From the NCBI RefSeq assembly GCF_900302505.1, contig NZ_OMOJ01000005.1:62001-126000 (forward strand): a DNA stretch of 64,000 nucleotides. The letters run 5' to 3'. Below are positions 38,111-46,291 of this stretch, one piece after another. The first letter of the stretch is position 1, and each line of letters begins with the position of its first letter. Made by a program: the position numbers and the translations under genes. Under the pieces are notes generated by a model that did no database searches, was not told where the DNA came from, and worked only from the letters and a program-made list of their open reading frames with translations. Source of the stretch: Pseudoprimorskyibacter insulae. Its GTDB lineage: Bacteria; Pseudomonadota; Alphaproteobacteria; Rhodobacterales; Rhodobacteraceae.

Positions 38111-38470
38111 TCACATCCGGCATTTCTTGTTCTGCATCGCGGTGTGCAACGCATCCGCTTCGCCCTTGGCCGTTGCAAGGCGCGTGGCTTCGGCATCATT
38201 GCCATCCATGGCGAAAACAGCCGGCCAGAACAGAATCCAGGTCACGGCTTCCATGTTCTTGTCGTGCTTATAGGATTTGTCCACTTTGGTGGTCAGATCT
38301 TCAATGCTGGCCCGCAGACGGCGGTCTTCTTCGCGAAGCTGCGAACAGTTCAGCCCTTGGTATTTCGAAGACGGGACATAATTGACTCCCACCTCAGTCG
38401 ATTTTTGCGCATCTGAACAAGCTGATAGGCCCATGCTGGCTACAATCAATGCAACTGCTAAATTCCGCAC
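38111..38470 (-). CDS. Small lipoprotein, unknown function
   Basis: A 119-residue protein with a lipoprotein signal: VRNLAVALIVASMGLSAC, lipobox Leu-Ser-Ala-Cys, mature from Cys18. I chose the GTG start at 38470 because GGAG lies upstream and the lipobox is then correctly placed; a longer ATG reading from 38569 would put 33 residues ahead of the signal. The mature part has a coiled-coil-like stretch (NCSQLREEDRRLRASIEDLTTKVDK) and a hydrophobic segment (WILFWPAVFAM), ending in a Cys. No function is recognised. It is convergent with tkt. Confidence 0.65.
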   Translation of the reverse strand: MRNLAVALIVASMGLSACSDAQKSTEVGVNYVPSSKYQGLNCSQLREEDRRLRASIEDLTTKVDKSYKHDKNMEAVTWILFWPAVFAMDGNDAEATRLATAKGEADALHTAMQNKKCRM

Positions 38471-38539
38471 CTCAAACTCCTTAAAATTGGTCGCAGTGCG
38501 GTCATTTGCCGATGATTGACGCCAGTCAACGTCAGACCA

Positions 38540-38566
38540 TAAAAAGTGCCCCACAAGGGGGCACTT
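38540..38566 (-). terminator. Terminator of the DUF808 gene
   Basis: On the minus strand AAGTGCCCC/GGGGCACTT pair around a 5-base loop and are followed by TTTTA, about 31 bases after the DUF808 stop. Confidence 0.8.
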
Positions 38567-38596
38567 CAATTTAAAGAGTAGTCATCTTGCAACAGA

Positions 38597-39580
38597 TCAA
38601 TGATCGGCTGCGGCTTTTTTGCCAAAAATGCCCGCCCAGATCGGGGCGATGATCTTGGTGCCAATTGGTATCAAAATGAACCCGAGCACCAACCCCAGAA
38701 CCCCGTCCAGTGCGGCAGTGGTGATCCATTCGGCTGCGCCCATCAGGCTTTCTGGGACTTTTTGACCGACAAAAACAGCTGCGTCGTGGATGATATGTTC
38801 CGGCACATGCCAGCCCAGTTCGGCCAACCCGTGCACAATGATCGACCCCCCAACCCAGATCATCGCCGCCGTTCCGATGATCGTCAGCAGGCGCATCAGC
38901 ACCGGCATCGCTTTGACGATTCCCCGGCCAATGCCGCGCGTGATCCCCAAGCGTCCAACTCGTGCCAGCCACAGGCCAATGTCATCCAACTTCACGATCA
39001 GCGCGACCGAACCATAGACAACAACCGTAATCAGCACCGCAACCGCCGCCAGCGTCGCCGCCTCCATCCAGAAGGTGCTTTGGGGAATGGCCGCGAGCGA
39101 AATCGTCATGATCTCAGCCGACAGGATGAAATCGGTCTTGATGGCCCCTTGGACCTTTTGTTCTTCTAGGTGCGCGGGGTCGCCGATGTCATGGCTTCCG
39201 TCAGGCCCGCCGTCATGGTCGCCATGCGGGCCAAGCACATGGGCCACTTTTTCAGCCCCTTCAAAGCATAGGTACGCCCCGCCCAGCATCAACAGCGGCG
39301 CAATCAGCCACGGCGCAAAATTGGCCAGCAGCAAACCCACAGGCAGCAGAAAAACCAGTTTGTTGATGATCGAGCCGCGCGCGATTTTCCAGATGATCGG
39401 CAATTCGCGCTTGGCCTCGAAGCCTTGGACGTATTTCGGCGCAACAGCCGCATCGTCGATCACCGCGCCAGCCGCCTTGGACCCGGCCTTAACCGCCTGC
39501 CCCATCACATCATCCACCGAGGCCGCCGCAATCTTGGCGATTCCCGCCACATCATCCAGCAATGCCAGCAATCCGCTCAT
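38597..39580 (-). CDS. DUF808 family inner-membrane protein (YedI-like)
   Basis: A 327-residue membrane protein of the DUF808/YedI family. The N-terminus MSGLLALLDDVAGIAKIAAASVDDV is characteristic; a conserved basic-acidic soluble part follows, then about six membrane segments (for example LVFLLPVGLLLANFAPWLIAPLLMLGGAY). A His/Asp/Gly-rich loop (GPHGDHDGGPDGSHD, about residues 126-140) is extra or variable. Function is unknown. ATG 39580 is chosen because the family starts with MSGLLALLDD. Confidence 0.85.
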   Translation of the reverse strand: MSGLLALLDDVAGIAKIAAASVDDVMGQAVKAGSKAAGAVIDDAAVAPKYVQGFEAKRELPIIWKIARGSIINKLVFLLPVGLLLANFAPWLIAPLLMLGGAYLCFEGAEKVAHVLGPHGDHDGGPDGSHDIGDPAHLEEQKVQGAIKTDFILSAEIMTISLAAIPQSTFWMEAATLAAVAVLITVVVYGSVALIVKLDDIGLWLARVGRLGITRGIGRGIVKAMPVLMRLLTIIGTAAMIWVGGSIIVHGLAELGWHVPEHIIHDAAVFVGQKVPESLMGAAEWITTAALDGVLGLVLGFILIPIGTKIIAPIWAGIFGKKAAADH

Positions 39581-39643
39581 CTTCGTCTCCTTGCCTGTCG
39601 CGCCCAAACCCTAGCCCATCGGGCGAAATCTTCAACGCCACCT

Positions 39644-39755
39644 TGTCTGCGCTAACTGATTCTGGGCATTTTTCTGCGTTTGCGAAAACGTTACCGCAAA
39701 CCCTGCCCGACCGTTAGCGCCACCAGCCAAATGTGACACAGGTTTATCGCTAACA
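39644..39755 (+). promoter_or_regulatory. Cluster of LacI-type operator-like sites before gap (first copy)
   Basis: Four 14-base matches to TGTTAnCGnTAACA lie in the 261-base gap before the first GAPDH gene: 39644-39657, 39689-39702, 39712-39725 (9 of 12 fixed positions each) and 39742-39755 (GTTTATCGCTAACA, 10 of 12). All keep the central CG and one TTA or TAAC arm. Seen from the sequence; the protein is inferred to be LacI-like. Confidence 0.5.
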
Positions 39756-39841
39756 TGCTGGCAGAACACATTTTTTTCCTTTTTCCAAACACAATGCGCG
39801 CCTATGTAGTGTCCAACTCGGACATGCAGGAGAGCAGAGCC

Positions 39842-40846
39842 ATGACTGTCACGGTAGGTATCAACGGATTTGGCCGCATTGGCCGCTGCACGCTGGCACA
39901 TATTGCGGAAAGCGCGCGCAACGACGTTCAGGTCGTCAAGATCAACGCCCCCGGCCCGCTTGAAACCCACGCGCACCTGCTGCGGTACGACAGCGTGCAT
40001 GGCCGCTTCGGTGGCAACGTCACCGTCAAGGAAAACTCGCTTGATCTGGGCCGTGGCCCGATTGACGTGATGTCGACCTACGAATTGAACGAACTGGATT
40101 GGGATGGCTGCGATGTTGTTCTGGAATGCACCGGCAACTTCAACGACGGTCTGAAGGCAAACGCCCACCTGGATCGCGGCGCGAAAAAAGTTCTGATCTC
40201 TGCTCCTGCAAAGAACGTTGATCGCACCGTCGTCTATGGCGTGAACCACCGCGATATGCTGGCGGATGAGCGTATGATCTCGAACGGGTCGTGCACCACC
40301 AACTGCCTTGCTCCGCTGGCCAAAGTTCTGGACGAAGCCATCGGCATCGAATCCGGCATCATGACCACCATCCACAGCTACACCGGCGACCAGCCGACGC
40401 TGGACCGTCGCCACAAAGATCTGTACCGCGCCCGCGCCGCAGCCATGGCGATGATCCCCACCTCGACCGGCGCTGCAAAGGCTCTGGGCGAAGTGCTGCC
40501 GAACCTGAAGGGCAAGCTGGACGGGTCCGCCGTGCGCGTTCCCACCCCGAACGTCTCGGCTGTGGACCTGACCTTCTACGCCAGCAAAGAAGTCACCGTT
40601 GCTGACGTGAACGAAGTGGTCGCCGAAGCCGCCGCAGGTCGCATGGGCATGGTTCTGGGTTATGACCCCGAGCCCAAGGTTTCCATCGACTTCAACCACA
40701 CCACGCAATCGTCGATCTTCGCCCCCGACCAGACCAAAGTCACCGGCGGCCGTCTGGTGCGCGTGCTGGCATGGTACGACAACGAATGGGGCTTCTCGGC
40801 ACGTATGGCCGATGTTGCCGCTGCAATGGGCCGCTTGATGCACTAA
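39842..40846 (+). CDS. gap: Glyceraldehyde-3-phosphate dehydrogenase, likely NADP-preferring
   Basis: A 334-residue GAPDH with catalytic Cys151 (SNGSCTTNCLAP) and the usual His in TIHSYTGDQ. The cofactor-selecting Asp of NAD-specific enzymes is absent: residues 34-37 read INAP, where the second paralog has INDL. The S-loop positions usually Leu-Pro are Arg189-Arg190. Both changes point to NADP(H) use (inference from known GapB/GapA differences) and to a biosynthetic role. AGGAGAG precedes ATG 39842. Operator-like sites lie upstream and a terminator follows. Confidence 0.92.
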   Translation: MTVTVGINGFGRIGRCTLAHIAESARNDVQVVKINAPGPLETHAHLLRYDSVHGRFGGNVTVKENSLDLGRGPIDVMSTYELNELDWDGCDVVLECTGNFNDGLKANAHLDRGAKKVLISAPAKNVDRTVVYGVNHRDMLADERMISNGSCTTNCLAPLAKVLDEAIGIESGIMTTIHSYTGDQPTLDRRHKDLYRARAAAMAMIPTSTGAAKALGEVLPNLKGKLDGSAVRVPTPNVSAVDLTFYASKEVTVADVNEVVAEAAAGRMGMVLGYDPEPKVSIDFNHTTQSSIFAPDQTKVTGGRLVRVLAWYDNEWGFSARMADVAAAMGRLMH

Positions 40847-40870
40847 GCTGCGCCCACCCGGAAATTGCCC

Positions 40871-40898
40871 AAGGCCTGCCATATCGGCGGGCCTTTTG
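40871..40898 (+). terminator. Terminator of the first gap gene
   Basis: AAGGCCTGCC (40871-40880) pairs with GGCGGGCCTT (40886-40895; one G-U pair) around ATATC, with the stem ending in TTTT. Confidence 0.8.
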
Positions 40899-40989
40899 CA
40901 TTCTACCCTTCCGGCATACGGCACATCCAAGGTGACTTGGCCGCCGAAACCTGCCATCACAAGGCCAGACAGACCGGAGCCGCCCCCCA

Positions 40990-41133
40990 ATGACCAATCG
41001 CATTGCCCTTGTCCTTGGCATCGCCATCGTGGCCGCCCTGACAGTGGATCATATGATCTACGGCAACGATCACGCGATTTTTCTGGGCAAGCGCCTGTTC
41101 GACCTGATCGAATGGCTGGCCTTCTGGCGCTGA
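40990..41133 (+). CDS. 47-residue membrane protein between the gap genes
   Basis: A short gene encoding 47 residues: MTNRIALVLGIAIVAALTVD, one membrane helix (about 4-19), then a polar turn and an amphipathic stretch ending FDLIEWLAFWR. I recall similar small proteins beside gap genes in other Rhodobacterales, which supports its being real; no function is known. CCGGAGCCGCC precedes the start. Its stop lies 129 bases before the second gap start, in which the operator pair sits. Confidence 0.65.
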   Translation: MTNRIALVLGIAIVAALTVDHMIYGNDHAIFLGKRLFDLIEWLAFWR

Positions 41134-41195
41134 TCGGAAACCTTCCCCCGCAGAATTTGATGAATTGACCGTGCAGGCCCCGGACTTACGCTTGA

Positions 41196-41229
41196 CTTTA
41201 GCGCTACCATTTGATTGTTAGCGGTAACA
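41196..41229 (+). promoter_or_regulatory. Paired LacI-type operators before gap (second copy)
   Basis: TGTTAGCGGTAACA (41216-41229) is a perfect match to TGTTAnCGnTAACA and extends to TTGTTA...TAACAA. A weaker copy CTTTAGCGCTACCA lies at 41196-41209, exactly 20 bases away (about two helical turns), which would place two dimers on one face. The pair ends 33 bases before the second gap ATG. CceR, a LacI-family regulator of central carbon genes in Rhodobacter, is a candidate by analogy; I cannot confirm its motif here. Confidence 0.6.
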
Positions 41230-41262
41230 AGATTCATCCCGATTTCCCGGAGGGAGAGCCCA

Positions 41263-42264
41263 ATGACAGTCAAGGTCGCCATCAACGGATTTGGCCGGAT
41301 CGGACGCAATGTGCTGCGCGCCATCATCGAAAGCGGACGGACCGATATCTCGGTCGTTGCCATCAACGATCTGGGACCAGTGGAAACCAACGCCCACCTG
41401 CTGCGCTACGACAGCGTGCATGGCCGCTTCCCGGCCGAGGTGAAGGTCGATGGCAACACAATCGACGTAGGCCGCGGCCCGATCGAAGTGACCGCCATCC
41501 GCAACCCCGCCGAGCTGCCCTGGGGCGATGTTGACGTCATTCTGGAATGCACCGGCATTTTCACCTCGCGCGAAAAATGCCTGCCGCATCTGGAAACCGG
41601 TGCAAAACGCGTGTTGATCTCGGCCCCCGGCACCGATGCAGACAAAACCATCGTCTACGGCGTGAATCACAACACCCTGACCGCTGATGACCTGATCGTA
41701 TCCAACGCGTCCTGCACCACGAACTGCCTGTCGCCGGTGGCCAAAGTTCTGAACGACACCATCGGCATCAAGCGCGGCTTCATGACCACCATCCACAGCT
41801 ACACCGGCGACCAGCCGACGCTGGACACGATGCACAAGGATCTGTACCGCGCCCGCGCCGCAGCCCTGTCGATGATCCCCACCTCGACCGGCGCCGCCAA
41901 GGCCGTAGGTCTGGTGCTGCCCGAACTGAACGGCAAGCTGGACGGCGTGGCCATTCGCGTGCCAACCCCGAACGTGTCGGTGGTTGACCTGACCTTCGAA
42001 GCCGCGCGCGACACCACCGCCGAGGAAGTGAACGAAGCCATCCGCGCCGCCGCAAACGGCCCGCTGAAATGCATTCTCGGCGTCACCGATGAAAAGCTGG
42101 TCAGCCAGGATTTCAACCACGATCCGCATTCGTCGATCTTTGCGACCGATCAGACCAAGGTCATGGACGGGTCGATGGTGCGTATCCTGACGTGGTACGA
42201 CAATGAATGGGGCTTCTCGAACCGGATGGCGGACACCGCCGTTGCGATGGGCAAGTTCCTGTAA
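41263..42264 (+). CDS. gap: Glyceraldehyde-3-phosphate dehydrogenase, NAD type
   Basis: A 333-residue GAPDH with catalytic Cys151 ([12 protein letters not shown]). Residues 34-37 read INDL, keeping the Asp that selects NAD in glycolytic enzymes; the S-loop positions are Thr189-Met190. It is a clear paralog of the gene 416 bases upstream, and one stretch (41782-41825) is identical to the first copy at the DNA level. CCGGAGGGAGAG precedes ATG 41263. Two operator-like sites lie just upstream. Confidence 0.94.
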   Translation: MTVKVAINGFGRIGRNVLRAIIESGRTDISVVAINDLGPVETNAHLLRYDSVHGRFPAEVKVDGNTIDVGRGPIEVTAIRNPAELPWGDVDVILECTGIFTSREKCLPHLETGAKRVLISAPGTDADKTIVYGVNHNTLTADDLIVSNASCTTNCLSPVAKVLNDTIGIKRGFMTTIHSYTGDQPTLDTMHKDLYRARAAALSMIPTSTGAAKAVGLVLPELNGKLDGVAIRVPTPNVSVVDLTFEAARDTTAEEVNEAIRAAANGPLKCILGVTDEKLVSQDFNHDPHSSIFATDQTKVMDGSMVRILTWYDNEWGFSNRMADTAVAMGKFL

Positions 42265-42289
42265 CCTGCCCCCTGCCCAACCAAAACAA

Positions 42290-42319
42290 AAGCCCCGGCC
42301 ATTGTGCCGGGGCTTATTG
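42290..42319 (+). terminator. Hairpin after the second gap gene
   Basis: AAGCCCCGGC (42290-42299) and GCCGGGGCTT (42306-42315) pair perfectly around CATTGT. The following tract ATT is only weakly U-rich. Confidence 0.7.
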
Positions 42320-42436
42320 CATTTCAGTGGGCCATGCATTTTCTGCAACGCGGCAATCGCAAAACCCCATCTACTTTCTGCGTCGCAGCATATCTATGTT
42401 AGGGCTATCAGAAACGCATGACACCAGGAGTTGACC

Positions 42437-42595
42437 ATGCAGATTGTCGAAACGCTCCGCGCCCGCATCGCACGCCACCGTCAGTATTCCCGCACCCTGA
42501 GCGAGCTGAAGTCCCTGCCGATGTCGATCAAGACCGATCTTGAGATCCTTGGCCGCGAAGAACAGCTTGCCCGCAAAGCGGTTTACGGCGCCTAA
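42437..42595 (+). CDS. Short DUF1127-like protein
   Basis: A 52-residue basic peptide (start MQIVETLRARIARHRQYSR) resembling the DUF1127 family of small arginine-rich proteins of alphaproteobacteria. One member in Rhodobacter (CcaF1) is linked to RNA metabolism and stress responses. The conserved pattern is an Arg/His-rich helix followed by EL...LP...K.DLEILGR. CAGGAG precedes the start. Its stop abuts the stop of coaD on the opposite strand with no base between. Confidence 0.75.
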   Translation: MQIVETLRARIARHRQYSRTLSELKSLPMSIKTDLEILGREEQLARKAVYGA

Positions 42596-43093
42596 TCAGG
42601 TCTGCCCAAACCGCTCTTTCAGGGCGGTATTGACGCGCGGCGTTACAAATTTGCTAACGTCGCCGCCAAGCCGGGAAATCTCTTTCACCAGTTTTGACGC
42701 GATTGCCTGATGGCGGGCTTCTGCCATCAGAAACACCGTTTCAATACTGTCATCCAGCGCCCGGTTCATACCAACCATTTGAAATTCATACTCGAAATCC
42801 GCGACGGCCCGCAGGCCGCGCACGATCACCTGCGCGTTCACATCGCGCGCGCAATCGATCAACAGGTTTTCGAAAGGATGAGCGATGATCTCGGTGCCGG
42901 TCTGTTCTGACAAGCTTGCACATTCAGATTCGATCATCGCGACCCGTTCTTCCAGCCCGAATAGCGGGCCTTTGTCACGGTTGATCGCAACCCCGATCAC
43001 CAAGCGGTCCACCAATGCCGAGGCCCGCCGGATAATGTCGATATGACCCAATGTTATTGGATCGAACGTTCCGGGATAAAGACCAATGCGCAT
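42596..43093 (-). CDS. coaD: Phosphopantetheine adenylyltransferase
   Basis: CoaD makes dephospho-CoA from phosphopantetheine and ATP. The 165-residue protein starts MRIGLYPGTFDPITLGHIDI, containing the T/HxGH nucleotidyl-transferase motif. RGLRAVADFEYEFQM and the C-terminal FVTP segment are conserved. I chose ATG 43093; in-frame codons upstream to 43132 do not match the family start. It is convergent with the DUF1127 peptide. Confidence 0.96.
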   Translation of the reverse strand: MRIGLYPGTFDPITLGHIDIIRRASALVDRLVIGVAINRDKGPLFGLEERVAMIESECASLSEQTGTEIIAHPFENLLIDCARDVNAQVIVRGLRAVADFEYEFQMVGMNRALDDSIETVFLMAEARHQAIASKLVKEISRLGGDVSKFVTPRVNTALKERFGQT

Positions 43094-43182
43094 CAGACCC
43101 CTCCTTTTGGTCAGCCTAGAGGGACGCAACATTATTGCGCGGGCAAATGCAACCCATTTAACGTAATAACCCAGATTTTTCT

Positions 43183-43215
43183 GCGATGCGGCAAGGGCAA
43201 CCCCTGCCGCATCGC
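43183..43215. repeat. Inverted repeat downstream of the CBS gene
   Basis: GCGATGCGGCA (43183-43193) and TGCCGCATCGC (43205-43215) form a perfect 11-bp stem with an 11-base loop, between the CBS-protein stop and coaD. On the minus strand the following bases (AGAAAAATC) lack a U-run, so it may be a transcript-end stabiliser rather than a strict terminator. Confidence 0.6.
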
Positions 43216-43222
43216 CCGGCCA

Positions 43223-43660
43223 TCAGTGGCCCATAATCATGCCTTCCAGCGCCGAATTCTCCATGGCGAGCTGTCCAAGCCGTGCTTTGACCACGTCACC
43301 AAGGGTGATCAGGCCAACCAACTTGCCATCTTCGACCACGGGCATATGGCGGAACCGGCCTTCGGTCATCTTCGACAGAATGTCATCGGCATTGTCCGCG
43401 CGGGTGCAAGTCACCAGTTTGGACGTCATAAAGGTTTCCACCGTCGCCGTCAGACAGCTGCCGCCGCGCCGCGCCAGTTCGCGGACAATGTCGCGTTCCG
43501 ACAAAATCCCCGCTGCCGTATCACCGCCGTCCGGTGAAATGACCACCGTCCCGATCCGCCGCTCTGCTAAGATTTTCGCCACTTCTGAAATCAGCGTCCC
43601 CGGCGGCACGGTGACAACACCGTCGTCGGCCTTGGATTTGAGGATTTGCAGTACTTGCAT
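43223..43660 (-). CDS. CBS domain pair protein
   Basis: A 145-residue protein consisting of two CBS domains (about 8-65 and 70-130), which together form a module that senses adenine nucleotides. Conserved pieces are RRIGTVVISPDGG, GILSERDIVRELARRG, FMTSKLVTCT and GRFRHMPVVEDGKLVGLITLGDVVK. There is no enzyme or transporter domain, so it likely regulates a partner or acts as a sensor. ATG 43660 is supported by GAGG; a longer reading from 43702 lacks one. Confidence 0.88.
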   Translation of the reverse strand: MQVLQILKSKADDGVVTVPPGTLISEVAKILAERRIGTVVISPDGGDTAAGILSERDIVRELARRGGSCLTATVETFMTSKLVTCTRADNADDILSKMTEGRFRHMPVVEDGKLVGLITLGDVVKARLGQLAMENSALEGMIMGH

Positions 43661-43720
43661 CGTGAACCTCCTCTTTTCTCGATTTGCATACCCCAGCGTC
43701 ATCCGCGGCGCGACATTCTG

Positions 43721-44614
43721 TCAAGCAAGACATTCAAGTCTTGCAGTTTCTGCGCGTATTTCCCCGACCAAAGTCTCAGCAAACCGGTTCAAACGTTCCA
43801 AACGACGGTCATCCGAGTGTCGAACGAGATAAAAAGACCGGGTCAAAGACACCTCATCAGGCAGAACCCGCACCAGATCCGGGGCCATGGGCAGGGCAAA
43901 GTCATGAACGATTCCTATTCCAACCCCCTGCCGGAGCCAGTGAAACTGCACCGCGACCGAATTGGACGCCAGCGACACATGCTCCACCCCAAGGTCGGCC
44001 AGATAGTCCAGTTCCTTGTCAAAAATCATATCCGGGATGTAGCCGACAACCTTGTGCCCAGCCAAATCCTCGATTCGATTGATTGGCGGATGGGTGTCCA
44101 GGTACTGGCGCGTTGCAGCCAGATGCAGCCGGTAATCGGTTAGTTTCTGTACAGTCAGCCGCCCCGCCGTTGGTGCCGAAACCGCGATCGCCATGTCAGC
44201 TTCGCGCTTGGACAGGTTCACCACGCGCGGCAAGGCGACGATCTGCACCTCTAGGTCTGGGTTATCGGCGATGATGCGGGCGCAGACCTGTGGCAATAGG
44301 AAATTTGCGCAACCATCCGGCGCACCGATGCGGATCTGCCCCGATAGCCCTTCGGTCGTCCCTGCCACGGCTTCGCCCGCCGCTTGCATGGCCTGCTCGG
44401 CCTCCTCGGCGTGGCCCTGCAACCGCGCGCCCGCATCCGTCAGCGCATAACCCTGCGGAGACTTGGCGAATAGCGGCGTGCCGAGCCCCTGTTCCAGCCG
44501 GGCAACGCGCCGCCCGACCGTGGCCGGGTCCATCCGCAACACCCGCCCCGCCGCGCTAAGGCTTTCGCCCCGCGCCACGGCCAGGAAAATCCGCATGTCA
44601 TCCCAACTGTCCAT
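43721..44614 (-). CDS. LysR family transcriptional regulator, divergent from mmsA
   Basis: A 297-residue LysR-type regulator: helix-turn-helix (about 1-60; DDMRIFLAVARGESLSAAGR, DPATVGRRVARLEQ) and a substrate-binding domain from about 90 (GQIRIGAPDGCANFLLP). ATG 44614 is chosen; a GTG two codons earlier is possible. It is divergent from mmsA with 110 bases between starts, holding a perfect palindrome (44624-44639), so control of valine catabolism genes is likely. The inducer is unknown. Confidence 0.88.
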   Translation of the reverse strand: MDSWDDMRIFLAVARGESLSAAGRVLRMDPATVGRRVARLEQGLGTPLFAKSPQGYALTDAGARLQGHAEEAEQAMQAAGEAVAGTTEGLSGQIRIGAPDGCANFLLPQVCARIIADNPDLEVQIVALPRVVNLSKREADMAIAVSAPTAGRLTVQKLTDYRLHLAATRQYLDTHPPINRIEDLAGHKVVGYIPDMIFDKELDYLADLGVEHVSLASNSVAVQFHWLRQGVGIGIVHDFALPMAPDLVRVLPDEVSLTRSFYLVRHSDDRRLERLNRFAETLVGEIRAETARLECLA

Positions 44615-44623
44615 CGGCACACC

Positions 44624-44639
44624 TTTGCATTATTGCAAA
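44624..44639. promoter_or_regulatory. TTTGCA-TTAT-TGCAAA palindrome between lysR and mmsA
   Basis: A perfect 16-base palindrome starting 10 bases upstream of the lysR start and 86 bases before the mmsA start. LysR proteins bind T-n11-A type dyads near their own start. Half copies (TTGCAA) recur toward mmsA at about 44674-44679. Confidence 0.55.
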
Positions 44640-44724
44640 ACAACAATGGAAACTTGCCTGTTTTCGCAGCATTTTTGCAAGACTAATCTGCCCGCAACGC
44701 GCAATTCTTACGGAGGAGTGAACC

Positions 44725-46224
44725 ATGGAAGAACTCTCGCATTTTGTGAACGGTGCCCGCGTCAAAGGCACCTCGGGCCGGTTTACCGATGTCATGAACC
44801 CCGCCACCGGCGAAGTTCAGGCCAAGGTGCCGCTGGCCACGGTCGAAGAAATCAACGACATCATCGCCAAAGCCGCTGAGGCTCAGGTCGCATGGGGTGC
44901 CACCAACCCGCAGCGCCGCGCCCGCGTGATGATGAAGTTCGGTCAGCTGATCAACGAACACATGGACGAACTGGCCGAGCTGGTCAGCCGTGAACACGGC
45001 AAAACCCTGCCCGACGCGCGCGGCGATGTGCAGCGTGGCCTCGAAGTGGTTGAGGTCTGCATGGGCGCGCCGAGCCTGCTGAAAGGTGAATTCACCGACG
45101 ACGGCGGCCCCGGCATTGACCTTTATTCCATGCGTCAGCCGCTGGGCGTGGTTGCGGGCATCACACCGTTCAACTTCCCCGCGATGATCCCGCTGTGGAA
45201 AATGGCGCCCGCCATTTCCGCCGGCAACGCCATGATCCTCAAGCCGTCCGAGCGTTGCCCCTCGACCGCGCTGCGTCTGGCTGAACTGATCACCGAAGCC
45301 GGTCTGCCCGAGGGCGTTCTGCAAGTGGTGAACGGCGACAAAGAGGCCGTCGACGCGCTGCTGGACAACGACACCATCCAAGCGGTTGGCTTTGTCGGCT
45401 CGACCCCGATCGCGCAGTATATCTATGGCCGAGCGGCGGCGAACGGCAAGCGCGCTCAGTGCTTTGGCGGTGCCAAGAACCACATGATCATCATGCCCGA
45501 CGCAGACATGGACAAGGCCGCCGATGCGCTGGTCGGTGCCAGCTATGGCGCGGCTGGCGAACGCTGCATGGCGATCTCGGTCGCGGTTCCGGTCGGCAAG
45601 GAAACCGCCGATACGCTGATCGAAAAGCTGATTCCGCGCATCGAAAAGCTGAAAGTCGGCCCCTACACCGCGGGCGACGACGTGGACTACGGCCCCGTCA
45701 TCACCAAGCAATCGCAAGAGCGGATCAAAGCGCTGATCACCTCGGGCGTGGATCAAGGCGCAACGCTGGTGCGCGATGGCCGCGACTTCAGCCTGCAAGG
45801 CTATGAGAGCGGCTTCTTCGTCGGCCCGACCCTGTTCGACAACGTGACCCCGGACATGGACATCTACAAAGAAGAAATCTTTGGCCCGGTCCTGAGCCAG
45901 GTGCGCACCGACAACTACGAAGAGGCGCTGAAGCTGACCATGGACAACCCCTATGGCAACGGCACGGCGATCTACACCGCCGATGGCGACACCGCCCGCG
46001 ACTTTGCGCACCGCGTGAACGTTGGCATGGTCGGCATCAACTTCCCGATCCCGGTGCCGCTGTCCTACCACACCTTCGGCGGCTGGAAGAAATCGGCCTT
46101 CGGCGATCTGAACCAATACGGCCCTGATGCCTTCCGGTTCTACACGAAAACCAAAACCGTCACGGCGCGTTGGTTCTCGGGCATCAAAGAAGGTGGCGAA
46201 TTCAACTTCAAGGCAATGGACTGA
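44725..46224 (+). CDS. mmsA: Methylmalonate-semialdehyde dehydrogenase (CoA-acylating)
   Basis: MmsA converts methylmalonate semialdehyde to propionyl-CoA in valine breakdown. The 499-residue protein has the aldehyde dehydrogenase features: GITPFNFPAMIPLWK (substrate and cofactor region), GFVGSTPIAQYIY, and the catalytic Cys in GAAGERCMAIS. It starts with an ACGGAGGAGTG ribosome binding site. A strong terminator follows. The neighbouring genes supply other steps of the same pathway. Confidence 0.95.
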   Translation: MEELSHFVNGARVKGTSGRFTDVMNPATGEVQAKVPLATVEEINDIIAKAAEAQVAWGATNPQRRARVMMKFGQLINEHMDELAELVSREHGKTLPDARGDVQRGLEVVEVCMGAPSLLKGEFTDDGGPGIDLYSMRQPLGVVAGITPFNFPAMIPLWKMAPAISAGNAMILKPSERCPSTALRLAELITEAGLPEGVLQVVNGDKEAVDALLDNDTIQAVGFVGSTPIAQYIYGRAAANGKRAQCFGGAKNHMIIMPDADMDKAADALVGASYGAAGERCMAISVAVPVGKETADTLIEKLIPRIEKLKVGPYTAGDDVDYGPVITKQSQERIKALITSGVDQGATLVRDGRDFSLQGYESGFFVGPTLFDNVTPDMDIYKEEIFGPVLSQVRTDNYEEALKLTMDNPYGNGTAIYTADGDTARDFAHRVNVGMVGINFPIPVPLSYHTFGGWKKSAFGDLNQYGPDAFRFYTKTKTVTARWFSGIKEGGEFNFKAMD

Positions 46225-46246
46225 TTGCTCTGAATTTGGTAATTTT

Positions 46247-46277
46247 AAATGCGCCCGGTTCCCGCCGGGCGCATTTT
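46247..46277 (+). terminator. Terminator of mmsA
   Basis: AAATGCGCCCGG (46247-46258) and CCGGGCGCATTT (46265-46276) form a 12-bp perfect stem around TTCCCG, ending in TTTT. Confidence 0.9.
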
Positions 46278-46291
46278 GCTTGGAGTGATAC

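Noticed and set aside
42596-43132. Longer coaD start at 43132
   Set aside because: The 13 extra residues do not match the CoaD N-terminus, which begins precisely at MRIGLYPGTFDP.
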